A DNA stretch of 64,000 nt from BOG-931 sp963781725. GTDB taxonomy: Bacteria > Pseudomonadota > Alphaproteobacteria > Rhizobiales > Xanthobacteraceae. Numbering within the stretch: position 1 is the first letter of the stretch; the number at the start of each line of letters is the position of its first letter. Shown here one piece after another: positions 40,342-49,415 of the stretch. The notes below the pieces were generated by a model. That model saw only the letters and a list, made by a program, of their open reading frames with translations. It was not told the origin of the DNA and made no database searches. Both the position numbers and the translations under genes were made by a program. The DNA is taken from the NCBI GenBank assembly GCA_963781725.1, contig CAWAGV010000002.1:2666001-2730000 (forward strand), read 5' to 3'.

Positions 40342-41325
40342 TCAAATGTTGTCCTCGCCGCCGGCATCGCCAAGATCGGTATCGGCGAACAGCTCGTCGA
40401 GCTTCATCATACGGCCGATCAAGCCCTGCTGATGGCAATAGCGCAGCACGGTTTCGAGATTTTTGCGATTGGCATCACCCAGCCCATACACCCACGGGTC
40501 GGGACCGAGGACGTCGAGCTGTTCTTCCCATGCGGTCCTGACCCAGGCGAGGGGCACGACGCGCGGATTGGCGACGCGGCGATAGGCCAAGGCCTTCGCT
40601 GCATCGAAGGCTTTCACCAGGTTGGTCGCGACCCAGGGATACTTGTCGATGATCTCCTGCCGTACGGCATTGACGTGCATGATCGGGAAGATGCCGGTGT
40701 TTCGGAAGAATTCGGTCTCGATGTCCTTGTAATTCGGAAACAGCCGCACGATGCGCTTGTCGCCCTGCTGAAACAGCTTCGGCAGGTCGGGCGACAGCAT
40801 GGCCGGAATTTCGCCTTCGGCCAGCATGATGTCGAGCCGCTTGCCGGCCGGCGCCATCTCGATCTTCAGGCCTTTCGGCGGGGTGAATTCGAAATCCTCT
40901 TCGCGCTCGACAACCCAGGTGCATTGCTGGTGCGGCACGCCGTAGTACTGCTCGAGGATGCCGCGCATCCAGATGTTGGACGCCGGCTGGAAATTGGTGC
41001 CGCCGATCTTCTTGCCGATCAGGTCTTTCGGCTCGCGGATGCCCGACGAGGCATTGACGAAAACGAAGCCGTGCCGGAAGCGCCGATGCAGAAACACCGG
41101 AATCGCGGTCAACGGCTCGCCGCGGTCGCGCGCCATGTAGTAGCCGCCGATATTGATCTCGCAGACGTCGAACTCGGTCTTGCGCGCCATGCGCCAATGC
41201 CGCTCGCGCGAACCCATGCCGGTGAGCATCACGAGTTCGATGCCGTCGGCCTGCACCGCGCCCTCGCTCAGTGCGCGGACGATTTCGTAATCGCCGCAAG
41301 CGACGGTCAATTTCAGTTTCGCCAT
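40342..41325 (-). CDS. 4,5-dihydroxyphthalate decarboxylase-like / binding-protein-fold protein
   Basis: 327 residues with no signal peptide (MAKLKLTVACGDYEIVRALS). The two-lobe periplasmic-binding-protein fold is suggested by GIELVMLTGMGSRERHWRMA, FDVCEINIGGYYMARDRGE, IPVFLHRRFRHGFVFVN, EPKDLIGKKIGGTNF and PIMHVNAVRQEIIDKYPWVA. This set matches proteins annotated as 4,5-dihydroxyphthalate decarboxylase (Pht5-like) as well as ABC-type binding proteins. Lack of an export signal favours a cytoplasmic enzyme. It lies 27 bases after the second permease gene and 12 bases before the hydrolase. Function is ambiguous. Confidence 0.78.
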   Translation of the reverse strand: MAKLKLTVACGDYEIVRALSEGAVQADGIELVMLTGMGSRERHWRMARKTEFDVCEINIGGYYMARDRGEPLTAIPVFLHRRFRHGFVFVNASSGIREPKDLIGKKIGGTNFQPASNIWMRGILEQYYGVPHQQCTWVVEREEDFEFTPPKGLKIEMAPAGKRLDIMLAEGEIPAMLSPDLPKLFQQGDKRIVRLFPNYKDIETEFFRNTGIFPIMHVNAVRQEIIDKYPWVATNLVKAFDAAKALAYRRVANPRVVPLAWVRTAWEEQLDVLGPDPWVYGLGDANRKNLETVLRYCHQQGLIGRMMKLDELFADTDLGDAGGEDNI

Positions 41326-41352
41326 TCCTTTACGCCTCCTGGAATCGGGCCG

Positions 41353-42114
41353 TTAGCGCCAGCGGCCGAATCGCAGCTCGGTACGGCGGACGATTTCGTT
41401 GAGAATGATCGCCATCGCCGCCAGCATGGCAATGAGGCCGAACAATTTTGTCGGGTCGAAGTTTTCCGTGAACATCGTCGTGAAATGACCAATTCCGGCG
41501 GTCGAGACATAAAGCTCCGCCAGCAGCACGCCGAGCAGGACGCCGCTCATGCCAAGCCGCATCCCGGCGAAAAAGCTCGGGATCATGTGCGGGAAGATCA
41601 CCCAGCGCAAAATCTGCCAGCGGCTTGCGCCCATGGAGCGGGCGCTGGTCATCAGCACCGGTTTCAGGTTCTGCACGCCGGCAATGATGGTCACCATGAT
41701 CGGAAACATGCCGTGGGTGACGCCGAACGCAATCTTTGACGGCGCGCCAATCCCGAAGGCGAGAATAAAAATCGGCAGGATGGTGATCTGCGGCAGGCCG
41801 TAAAGCAGCAAGATAATCGGCGTCATGCTGCGGCGCGCGAACGGCTGCAATCCGACCGCCAGGCCGATCGTGAGACCGATGACGACGGCGATGGCGAAGG
41901 CCACGGCGAGCTCGAAGAACGTCAGCCGTAGCGCCGCGGGCACCCCCGGCGTGTTCCAGACCGCGCCAAGCGAAGCAAAAACCCGGGACGGCGGGCTGAT
42001 GAACATCGGATCGATGAACCAGCGCGCGGCCATTTCCCAGAGCAGCAGGATCAGCACGATGACGCCGAGGCGGGCGACGCCGGGATGGCGCAGCAGGAAG
42101 GCGTTCATGTCCAC
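41353..42114 (-). CDS. ABC transporter permease, SsuC/TauC type
   Basis: 253 residues with about six spans. The EAA loop is MTSARSMGASRWQILRWVIF followed by PHMIPSFFAGMRLGMSG, which contacts the ATPase. The rest, such as GLTIGLAVGLQPFARRSM, is typical of the nitrate/sulfonate/taurine (NitT/TauT) permeases. Overlaps the upstream permease gene by 10 bases. With the neighbour it could form a heterodimeric channel served by the single ATPase at 42.9 kb. Confidence 0.92.
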   Translation of the reverse strand: MDMNAFLLRHPGVARLGVIVLILLLWEMAARWFIDPMFISPPSRVFASLGAVWNTPGVPAALRLTFFELAVAFAIAVVIGLTIGLAVGLQPFARRSMTPIILLLYGLPQITILPIFILAFGIGAPSKIAFGVTHGMFPIMVTIIAGVQNLKPVLMTSARSMGASRWQILRWVIFPHMIPSFFAGMRLGMSGVLLGVLLAELYVSTAGIGHFTTMFTENFDPTKLFGLIAMLAAMAIILNEIVRRTELRFGRWR

Positions 42115-42875
42115 CGCCTCCCGCGCGCCTCGAGATAAGACACCGCGCTGTTGAGGACGGCGGCGATCACGACGACGAAGGCGATGTAGGCGAACATGCG
42201 CGCCATATCCATGCCTTCTGCCAGCTGCACGATGTGATGGCCAAGCCCGGCAAGCGAGGCGATGGTCTCGCTGCCGATGATCGAGAGCAGCGCGACCGTG
42301 AAGCCCATGCGCACCCCGGACAGGATGACGGGGAGCGCGGCGGGTACCAGGACGTAGCGGAAAAGCTGGCTGTTAGATGCGCCCATCGAGCGGGCCGCAG
42401 TGACCAGGGTGCGGTCGACATTGCTGAAGCCGGCGATGGTGGAGATCACGATCGGGAAAAAGCTGATGGTGGTGCCGAGCGCGATCTTCGATGCCGGGCC
42501 GAGCCCGAAGAACAGGACATAGAGCGGCAGGAACAGGATGATCGGTATCGAGTAGATACCGGCGAACAGCGGATCGAACACGCGGATGGTATAGCGGGTG
42601 CGGCTGACGAAGAAGCCGACGATGGTGCCGGACGTCACCGCGAGAAAAAATGCGACGGCGAGCTCCGTCAGGGTCACCCGCAAATCCGGCAGGTATTCGC
42701 CGCTGCGCAACACGTCGACGAGCTGTTGCCAGACGGCAACCGGATTCGGCAGCAGCAGGCGATTGACGCCCCAGCGGTTGGTCGCGAGGTACCAGAGCGC
42801 CAGCAGGCCGGCAAGAAAGCCGATTTGCACAAGGCGGCTGCCGAGGCTCTGCGCCTGTGTATCGCGTCTCGCCAT
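42105..42875 (-). CDS. ABC transporter permease, SsuC/TauC type
   Basis: 256 residues with about six spans. The EAA loop reads VTAARSMGASNSQLFRYVLV followed by PAALPVILSGVRMGFTVALL, and the N-terminal half has FFLAVTSGTIVGFFVSRT. Paralogous to the permease downstream. Its start codon overlaps the stop of the ATPase gene by one base, so the ATPase and both permeases are probably translated as a coupled set. Transports an unidentified small organic ligand across the inner membrane. Confidence 0.92.
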   Translation of the reverse strand: MARRDTQAQSLGSRLVQIGFLAGLLALWYLATNRWGVNRLLLPNPVAVWQQLVDVLRSGEYLPDLRVTLTELAVAFFLAVTSGTIVGFFVSRTRYTIRVFDPLFAGIYSIPIILFLPLYVLFFGLGPASKIALGTTISFFPIVISTIAGFSNVDRTLVTAARSMGASNSQLFRYVLVPAALPVILSGVRMGFTVALLSIIGSETIASLAGLGHHIVQLAEGMDMARMFAYIAFVVVIAAVLNSAVSYLEARGRRWT

Positions 42876-43690
42876 CAGGAGTGTTCGCCGCGTGAGCTTG
42901 AAACCGTCTTGCGGATTTCGTCGTGCAGCAATTCGTAGAGTTCGTTGCGCAGCGCCGTGAACTTTTCGGAAGTCACGAATTCCGGCTTGCGCGGATGCGG
43001 CTCGTCGACGCGAATGATCTTCTTGATCGTGCCCGGCCGCGCCGAGAACACGGCGACGCGATCGGCGAGGAACACCGCCTCGCCGAGACTGTGGGTGACG
43101 AATACGATGGTCTTTTCAGTGCGTGACAGCAGGACCGAGAGATCCTCACCAAGAATCATGCGGGTCTGTTCGTCGAGGGCGCCGAACGGTTCGTCCATCA
43201 GCAGGATGCCGGTTTGCAGCGACAGCGCACGGGCCAGCGCCGCGCGCTGCCGCATCCCGCCGGAAAGCTGGCTGGGGTAATGGTTGGCGAATTCGGTCAA
43301 GCCGACGGCTTCAAGGGATTGCCGGGCGCGCCCCTCGTGCTCGGATTTCGGCACGCCCTGAAACAACATGCCGAGCCGCACGTTCTCGATCACGGTATTC
43401 CAGGGAAACAGCGCGTTCTCCTGAAATACAAAGGCGAGATCGTGCGGCATCGGTCCGCGCACCGGCTTGCCGGCAACTTCGACATTGCCGCCGCTCGGCG
43501 TCATCAGCCCGCCGATGACATTAAGCAATGTACTTTTGCCGCAGCCGCTTGGCCCGATCAGGCACAGTAGCTCGCCGCGCTTGATGTCGAGCGAGGTGTC
43601 GAGCAGCGCGCGCACATGCTGCGCGTCGCCAGCTTCACCGAACTGGTGCGAGACGTTGTTGACGCGAACTGCGAGATCGCCTGCCGTCAT
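42875..43690 (-). CDS. ABC transporter ATP-binding protein, SsuB/TauB type
   Basis: 271 residues. Walker A GPSGCGKST (residues 46-54), Q-loop FVFQENALFPWNTV, signature LSGGMRQRAALARAL, Walker B GILLMDEPFGALDE and switch histidine in FVTHSLGEAVFLADRV. All are standard for the nitrate/sulfonate/taurine family. It overlaps the preceding binding-protein gene by four bases (ATGA). It is the only ATPase for four to five binding proteins in this run, so several ligands may share one transporter. Confidence 0.95.
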   Translation of the reverse strand: MTAGDLAVRVNNVSHQFGEAGDAQHVRALLDTSLDIKRGELLCLIGPSGCGKSTLLNVIGGLMTPSGGNVEVAGKPVRGPMPHDLAFVFQENALFPWNTVIENVRLGMLFQGVPKSEHEGRARQSLEAVGLTEFANHYPSQLSGGMRQRAALARALSLQTGILLMDEPFGALDEQTRMILGEDLSVLLSRTEKTIVFVTHSLGEAVFLADRVAVFSARPGTIKKIIRVDEPHPRKPEFVTSEKFTALRNELYELLHDEIRKTVSSSRGEHS

Positions 43691-44658
43691 TTCGACAAAT
43701 ACGCTTCGGTGTACAACTGTGACATGTCGGGCTTCGCCGGCAGGAGTTTGGTATCGACGAACGAGTCGGCCAGCGTGTCCAGCGCCTTCGGATTGAACCG
43801 GCCGTTGAGGCTCATTGTCGGCATGGTGTCGTCATAGATGGCGTTGGCCACCGCTGTCGAGATGTCGAGCTGCTTGGCGGTGACGCCGACGATATCCGGC
43901 TTGCGGTCGCGCATGTAGCCGATGGTCTCGAACCAGCCGGCGAGGAACGCTCGCAGCGCATCGGGTTTGTTCGCGATCAGGTCGGCGCTGGCATAGATGC
44001 AGCTCGAAACGAAATCGGGAAAATACTGACCGAAGTTCACCAGGATACGGCCGTTGCCGGTCTCGACGAACTTCTCGACTGTGACGCTGTCGGTGGTTGT
44101 GCCATCGATCTGATGGGTCATCAGCGCCGCGATCTGCGCCTCGGACGCGCCAAGCGGCGCGATCTTGATGCCGTCGTCGCCCCAGCCAAGGCGGCGCGAC
44201 AGTTGCTGCGTCAGCCAGAAGGTCAGCGACCCAATGCCCGACACGCTAACCGTATGACCCTTGAGATCGTTGGCGCTCTTGAGCGGGCTGTCCTTGAGCA
44301 CCGTCAGCATGATGATGTTCGGCGCGCCGCTGAATACCGCAACCGCCTTCATTGGCGCACCTTTGACGATAGCCGCAAACGACGGACTGCCGCCAAGCGC
44401 GATGTCGAGACTGCCGGCGGTCAGCGCCTGCACCATCTTCGCATCGCCGGCGAAGGTGCTAATGTCCAGGTCCAATCCATGTTTTTTGAAAATGCCCGCG
44501 TCGGCGCCGATATCGGCCCCCAGGAAGACGAACTGCTTAGCCTGAGCCTTGCCGACACGCAGGGTCGTTTGGGCAAATCCTTGGCCTGCGAATGCCAAAT
44601 CAATCAGTGCGATAGCGGCGACTACAACCGCGGTCCGCATTCCCCATCGGGCAAACAT
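43687..44658 (-). CDS. ABC substrate-binding protein, NitT/TauT type (paralogue 1 of 4)
   Basis: 323 residues from ATG 44658; GTG at 44673 is an alternative start. The signal peptide (RTAVVVAAIALIDLAFAGQG) is followed by TTLRVGKAQAKQFVFLGADI, AGIFKKHGLDLDISTFAGDA and GSLDIALGGSPSFAAIVKGA, the SsuA/TauA-type lobe 1. The ending KPDMSQLYTEAYLSK is shared with three tandem paralogues. Nearest to the ATPase gene. It lacks the HVHVIYA-type stretch seen in paralogues 2 and 3, having FVSSCIYASADLIANKPDAL there, so ligand preference may differ. Confidence 0.92.
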   Translation of the reverse strand: MFARWGMRTAVVVAAIALIDLAFAGQGFAQTTLRVGKAQAKQFVFLGADIGADAGIFKKHGLDLDISTFAGDAKMVQALTAGSLDIALGGSPSFAAIVKGAPMKAVAVFSGAPNIIMLTVLKDSPLKSANDLKGHTVSVSGIGSLTFWLTQQLSRRLGWGDDGIKIAPLGASEAQIAALMTHQIDGTTTDSVTVEKFVETGNGRILVNFGQYFPDFVSSCIYASADLIANKPDALRAFLAGWFETIGYMRDRKPDIVGVTAKQLDISTAVANAIYDDTMPTMSLNGRFNPKALDTLADSFVDTKLLPAKPDMSQLYTEAYLSK

Positions 44659-44694
44659 TCGCACCCCCCACACGACTTGCCGCCGACAATACCT

Positions 44695-45663
44695 TTATTT
44701 CGGCAGATACGCTTCGGTCAGGAGCTTTGACATATCGGGCTTCGAGGGCAAGGCCTGAATGTCGACAAATGACGTCGCCAGCACGTCCAGTGCTTTCGGG
44801 CTGAAATGTCCGTCCACGCTCAGGATCGGCATTGTGTCGTCGTAGCTTGCGCCGGCGACGGCCGGAGAAACGCCGGTCTGTTTGATAGCGACATCAATCA
44901 CCTTCTGCCGGTGATCGCGCATGTAGGCGATGGTTTCGAACCAGCCAGCCAGGAACGCCTTGAGCGCATCCGGGTTTCCGGAAATCAGACTGTCCGCCGC
45001 GTAGATGACGTGGACGTGGAAGTCCTTGATGCGCTCGCCGAACTTGACCAGAATCCGGCCATCTCCGGTTTCCATGAATTTGTAGACGGTGGCGCCATCG
45101 GTCGTCACGCCGTCAATCTGGTGAGTCCTTAGTGCCGCGATCTGTGTTTCTGCAGATCCAAGCGGCGCAATCTTGATGCCGTTGTCGCCCCAGCCCTGGG
45201 CGCGCGACAGCTGCTGGGTCAGCCAGTAGGTCAGCGAGCCGGCGGTCGAAACGCTGACAGTCTTGCCTTTGAGATCATCCGGCGACTGGATCGGGCCGTC
45301 TTTCAACACCACCAGCAGGATCGTATTTGGAGCGTTGGCTTCCGCGGCGACCGCTTTCATCGGCACGCCTTTGACGATGGTGGCGAAGGCCGGGCCGCCG
45401 CCGAGTGCGATATCGATGCTGCCGGCGGCGAGCGCCTGCATTTCCTTGGCGTCGCCGGCGAAAGAGCTGATTTCGAGCTTAATGCCGTGCTTCTTGAAAA
45501 TCCCCGCCTCGACGCCGACGTCAGCCGGTATGAAGGCAAACTGATTGGGTTGCGCCTTGCCGAGGCGAAGCGTCGTTTCTGCGCTGGCGGCGCTTCCCGC
45601 GAGCACCAGGCCAAGAACCGCAGCGGAGTAGATCGTCAAACGCGACTTGTTCATTCGGCTCAT
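44695..45663 (-). CDS. ABC substrate-binding protein, NitT/TauT type (paralogue 2 of 4)
   Basis: 322 residues; signal peptide with SRLTIYSAAVLGLVLAGSAA and cleavage near SAE. Mature start TTLRLGKAQPNQFAFIPADV, then AGIFKKHGIKLEISSFAGDA, GSIDIALGGGPAFATIVKGV, SLTYWLTQQLSRAQGWGDN and PDALKAFLAGWFETIAYMRD, ending KPDMSKLLTEAYLPK. Very close to paralogue 1 in the LTQQLSR...GWGD(D/N)GIKIAPLG region, so these two are probably the most recent duplication. Four bases after paralogue 3. Confidence 0.92.
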   Translation of the reverse strand: MSRMNKSRLTIYSAAVLGLVLAGSAASAETTLRLGKAQPNQFAFIPADVGVEAGIFKKHGIKLEISSFAGDAKEMQALAAGSIDIALGGGPAFATIVKGVPMKAVAAEANAPNTILLVVLKDGPIQSPDDLKGKTVSVSTAGSLTYWLTQQLSRAQGWGDNGIKIAPLGSAETQIAALRTHQIDGVTTDGATVYKFMETGDGRILVKFGERIKDFHVHVIYAADSLISGNPDALKAFLAGWFETIAYMRDHRQKVIDVAIKQTGVSPAVAGASYDDTMPILSVDGHFSPKALDVLATSFVDIQALPSKPDMSKLLTEAYLPK

Positions 45664-45667
45664 CCAT

Positions 45668-46624
45668 TCATTTCGGCAAGAAGGCTTCGGTGTAGAGCTT
45701 GGTCATATCGGGTTCGGCCGGCAGCACCTTCAGCTCGACATAGGATTTGGCAAGGGTATCGAGCGCTTTCTGATCGAACCTGCCGTCGTCGGAGAACATC
45801 GGCATCAATTCATCATAAGTCTTACCGTTGATCGTGTCGTCCTTGCCGATGACCTGTGTAGCAATTGTGACTGACTCAGACTTGTGGTTGCGCATGAACG
45901 CAATCAACTCGAACCAGCCCTTGAGGAATCCGCGGACCGCGTCGGGCTTACCCGCGATCACCCTGTCGGTCGCATAGATGATGTGGACGTGGAAATCCTT
46001 CACGATCTGTCCGAAACGGATGAGGATGCGCGCCTTGCCGAGTTCTTCGAGTTCCAGCGCCGTCGATATGTCGGTCACGACGCCGTCGATATCCTTGCGG
46101 TCAAGCGCAGCGATTTGCGGCGGCATGGCTCCCATCGGCACGATGTCGATACCGTTCGGTCCCCAGCCTTGCTGCCGCGATGTTTCGCTGACCAGCCAAT
46201 AGGTCAGTCCGCCGACGGTAGATACGCTGACCTTCTTGCTTTTGAGCTCGGCGGCCGTTTTTGGGCCGTCCGGCCGCACCACGATGGTGAGGTCGAGCGG
46301 CGGTCCGCCCATCGCGGCAATCGCCTTGGTCGGCGCGCCTTTGGCGATGAAAGCCATCGCCGGGCCTGAGCCAAGCGCGATATCGAGACTGTCGGCGGCC
46401 ATGGCCTGTTGCAGCTTGGCGTCGCCGGCGAAGGCGATCTCTTCGATGGCGACGCCGTTTCGTTGGTAGATGCCTTCGTGCATGCCGACGTCGAGCGGCA
46501 CGAAGGCAAACAACTCGGGCACGGCCTTGCCAACTCGCAGCGGTTCGCCGGCGTGCGCGGGAATGGCGAAAAAGACGCAGACAAACCCGGCGGCAAGCAA
46601 CGATGGCGTGCGCACAGAACTCAT
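45668..46624 (-). CDS. ABC substrate-binding protein, NitT/TauT type (paralogue 3 of 4)
   Basis: 318 residues; signal peptide LLAAGFVCVFFAIPAHA. The mature part starts EPLRVGKAVPELFAFVPLDV, then EGIYQRNGVAIEEIAFAGDA, DSLDIALGSGPAMAFIAKGA and TYWLVSETSRQQGWGPNGID, ending EPDMTKLYTEAFLPK. It shares LGSGPAMAF and SRQQGWG with paralogue 4, so 3 and 4 form a second related pair. Predicted periplasmic ligand receptor for the shared ABC transporter. Confidence 0.92.
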   Translation of the reverse strand: MSSVRTPSLLAAGFVCVFFAIPAHAGEPLRVGKAVPELFAFVPLDVGMHEGIYQRNGVAIEEIAFAGDAKLQQAMAADSLDIALGSGPAMAFIAKGAPTKAIAAMGGPPLDLTIVVRPDGPKTAAELKSKKVSVSTVGGLTYWLVSETSRQQGWGPNGIDIVPMGAMPPQIAALDRKDIDGVVTDISTALELEELGKARILIRFGQIVKDFHVHIIYATDRVIAGKPDAVRGFLKGWFELIAFMRNHKSESVTIATQVIGKDDTINGKTYDELMPMFSDDGRFDQKALDTLAKSYVELKVLPAEPDMTKLYTEAFLPK

Positions 46625-46645
46625 GACGCTCCCTGACGCCGGATA

Positions 46646-47602
46646 CTACTTCTTGGGCAGAAACGCCTCGGTATAAAGCTTGCTCATGTCGGGTTCCGAC
46701 GGAAGCGTCTTCATCTCGACAAATGAGCGGCTTAATACCGCAAGGGCTTTCGGGTCGAAGTGGCCATCGTCGGTAAACATCGGCATCAATTCATCGTAGA
46801 TGCCGTTCGTGGTTTTCTCATCCGTGCCGGTCACCTGCATGGCGATCGCCACCGACTTCGCCTTGTTGTTGCGCATGAAGGCGATGGTCTCGAACCAGCC
46901 CTGGAGAAAGCCTCGCAGCGCGTCCGGCTTCTGCGCAATGATTTTGTCGGTGGCGAAGATGACATGCATGAGGAAATTCTTCGCCACATCGCCAAAGCGC
47001 ATCAGGATGCGGCCGTCGCCGCGGTCGGCGAAATTGAGTGCGGTTCCGATTTCAACCACGCAGGCATCGACGGCGCCGGATTTCACCGCGGCAACGCGGG
47101 CGCCGTTTTCTCCGATCGGGACCTGGACGAAGCCGTCGTAGCCCCAGCCTTGCTGGCGCGACACCTCATTCATCAGCCAATTGGTCGCCGAGCCGACGGT
47201 GGAAATGGCAACGTTGCGGCCTTTGAGATCGCTGACCGTCTTGATCGAGCCGTCTGTGCGCACGACCAGGGCGAAGATCAGCGGCGGACCGGCCATCGCG
47301 GCGATGCCTTTGACCGGGGAGCCTTTGACGATAAAGGCCATGCCGGGCCCGGAGCCGAGCCCGATATCGACAGCATCGGCGGCCATCGCCTGTTGCAGCT
47401 TGGCGTCGCCGCCGAAGCCCGCGATCTCGAGATTGAGACCATGCTTGGCGAAGATGCCGGCCTCCTGGCCGATATTGGCGGGTGTGAAGGAAAAGGACTC
47501 TCGTCCGGCATTGCCGATGCGAAGAAGCTCAGCCGCTGGAGCAGGGCAGGTTGCGGCCGTGACAAATGCCCCCGCCACGATGAGTGACAGCGCCAACCTC
47601 AT
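46646..47602 (-). CDS. ABC substrate-binding protein, NitT/TauT type (paralogue 4 of 4)
   Basis: 318 residues; signal peptide RLALSLIVAGAFVTAATCPA. Mature sequence ELLRIGNAGRESFSFTPANI, AGIFAKHGLNLEIAGFGGDA, AVDIGLGSGPGMAFIVKGSP and NWLMNEVSRQQGWGYDGFVQ, ending EPDMSKLYTEAFLPKK. First of the four binding-protein genes, 28 bases after hyuB. No lipobox is obvious; a Cys lies in the signal region (TCPAPAAE), and lipid attachment cannot be excluded. Confidence 0.92.
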   Translation of the reverse strand: MRLALSLIVAGAFVTAATCPAPAAELLRIGNAGRESFSFTPANIGQEAGIFAKHGLNLEIAGFGGDAKLQQAMAADAVDIGLGSGPGMAFIVKGSPVKGIAAMAGPPLIFALVVRTDGSIKTVSDLKGRNVAISTVGSATNWLMNEVSRQQGWGYDGFVQVPIGENGARVAAVKSGAVDACVVEIGTALNFADRGDGRILMRFGDVAKNFLMHVIFATDKIIAQKPDALRGFLQGWFETIAFMRNNKAKSVAIAMQVTGTDEKTTNGIYDELMPMFTDDGHFDPKALAVLSRSFVEMKTLPSEPDMSKLYTEAFLPKK

Positions 47603-47630
47603 CGTTCCCCTCCCGCAGATGCAGCGCGTT

Positions 47631-49415
47631 TTATCTTTGGACCGATCTTAGCGCATTTCTGCGCTGTTCAGTCGCCGTCTGATCGAGCGTCAAATCGTCC
47701 CGGAGCACGACGCCATACTGCTCTTCGGCGACGCCGCGGGTGATGAACTCTTCGACCACGTCGCTCCGCACCAGTGCCGCGTCCCGTTCGAGCGGATTGC
47801 CCCAGCCGCCGCCGCCTCCGGTGCGGACGATGACCTCGGCATTGACCGGCACCGGGTAGTGCGGTGCGTCCATCGAGCGGTAATCGTTCTCGCCCGGCAG
47901 CCGCAGCAGGAAATCGCCGTGGGTGCCCGGTTTGCCGCCCCAGATACCCCAAGGCGGGCAATGCTCGCGCTTTGGGTGATCGAAATTCCAGCGGCCATCG
48001 ACCAGATTGCGCACGCAGGTGTCGATGCCGAGACCGCCGCGATGCTTGCCGGCGCCGCCGGAGTCGGTCCGCAGCCCGCGGCTCTCCACCACCACGGGAC
48101 ACTTCAGTTCAATGCCTTCAATCGAGGCATTGCGCACGTCGCCCTGACAGACCGAGACGCTTCCGGATGCGCCGTCCTCGAACGGCCGTCCGCCCCAGCC
48201 GCCGCCTTCGATGCTTTGCACGACGAAGCGGCGCTTGGTCTTGGGATGCACGCCGAAGAACACGATCGAGCCGCCGAGCAGTCCGTGGTGCCCCGCCGGC
48301 ACCCGGTCGCGCATGGCGTCACCGAGCGCGCGGATGATGGTGTCGACGACGGTCGGAACGATCACGCTCCAGCCGGACATCGGCGCCGGAAACCGCGCCA
48401 TCATGATGTTGCCTTCGGGGATGACGACTTTGAGCGCGCGGAACGAGCCTTCGTTCACCGGCTCGAGCGGTCCGGTCAGCGCCTTGTAGGCGACGCGTGC
48501 CGCGGCATAGGTACGCGAATTGACGCCCGCCTTGCGTTCGCCGGAGCATTTCGACAGGTCGATCGTCATGCCGCCACGGTCGATGGTGACCTTGGCGTGA
48601 ATCGGCACCTGCTCGTCGCGCTTGACGCCGTCGTGGTCGAGGAAGGAGCTCGCTTCGTAGACGCCGTCTTTCAGTTTCTCGACGACGTTGCGGCACTTGC
48701 GCTCGGTCTCGTCGAAAATCTGCGCGATGGCGGCGAGGATCGTCGCCTTGCCGTATTTGTCGAACAGCTCATCGAGGCGGCGCACCGCGAGGCGACAGGC
48801 CGCCATTTGCGATTTCATGTCGCCGAGCGACAATTCCGGAAAGCGGATGTTGTCCTTGAGTACGCGATACAGCGTCTCGTTCACCTTGCCGGCTTCGTAG
48901 ATCTTGAGCTGGTCGAGCTGCAATCCTTCCAGCCACGGATCGGAGACGCTCGGGCCGGCGCCAAAGCCGGTGCTCATGCCGCCGACGTCGATCCAGTGCG
49001 CCCGCACCATGGCGAACATCAACAGCTCGCCTTTGTAGAAGTACGGCGTGTAGATGACGATGTTGTTGAGGTGCTGACCGGCGACCGCCTGGTGATTGGT
49101 GATGATCACGTCGCCCGGCTTGAAGCCCTTGGCGCCGTAGCGCTTCATGGCGTCGGTGACGATCACGCCGAGATCGGCGACGAAATGCGACACACCGCCG
49201 ACATTCTGCGAGATCAGCTGCCCCTCGGTGTCGACCAGCGAGGTGCAGAAGTCGCGCACCTCGTAGATCATCATGTTGTACGACGTGCGCTGCAGGTCGG
49301 CCGACATCTCGTTGGCGATGGCCGGCAAGGCGTTGCGGATGACTTCCAGCGTGACGGCGTCGAGCGCTTTCTTGCTCGGTTTTTTCCTTGAAGGCTTCTT
49401 GGCTTTCTTGCTCAT
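47631..49415 (-). CDS. hyuB: Hydantoinase B / oxoprolinase family protein
   Basis: 594 residues. After a lysine-rich leader (MSKKAKKPSRKKPSKKALDA) the family domain begins at VTLEVIRNALPAIANEMSAD. It includes TEGQLISQNVGGVSHFVADL, GDVIITNHQAVAGQHLNNIV, HWIDVGGMSTGF, GGSIVFFGVHPKTKRR and RTGGGGGWGNPLERD, all standard. It forms the HyuAB complex that opens cyclic amides such as hydantoins, 5-oxoproline or lactams with ATP. HyuA lies just upstream with a four-base overlap. Substrate not determined. Confidence 0.93.
   Translation of the reverse strand: MSKKAKKPSRKKPSKKALDAVTLEVIRNALPAIANEMSADLQRTSYNMMIYEVRDFCTSLVDTEGQLISQNVGGVSHFVADLGVIVTDAMKRYGAKGFKPGDVIITNHQAVAGQHLNNIVIYTPYFYKGELLMFAMVRAHWIDVGGMSTGFGAGPSVSDPWLEGLQLDQLKIYEAGKVNETLYRVLKDNIRFPELSLGDMKSQMAACRLAVRRLDELFDKYGKATILAAIAQIFDETERKCRNVVEKLKDGVYEASSFLDHDGVKRDEQVPIHAKVTIDRGGMTIDLSKCSGERKAGVNSRTYAAARVAYKALTGPLEPVNEGSFRALKVVIPEGNIMMARFPAPMSGWSVIVPTVVDTIIRALGDAMRDRVPAGHHGLLGGSIVFFGVHPKTKRRFVVQSIEGGGWGGRPFEDGASGSVSVCQGDVRNASIEGIELKCPVVVESRGLRTDSGGAGKHRGGLGIDTCVRNLVDGRWNFDHPKREHCPPWGIWGGKPGTHGDFLLRLPGENDYRSMDAPHYPVPVNAEVIVRTGGGGGWGNPLERDAALVRSDVVEEFITRGVAEEQYGVVLRDDLTLDQTATEQRRNALRSVQR

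Noticed and set aside
40342..41325. Fifth periplasmic binding protein for the ABC transporter
   Set aside because: Not fully excluded, but there is no signal peptide and the sequence fits dihydroxyphthalate-decarboxylase-like proteins better, so it was not counted with the four tandem receptors.
47859..49391. 510-residue plus-strand frame opposite hyuB
   Set aside because: Shadow of a conserved gene on the other strand.
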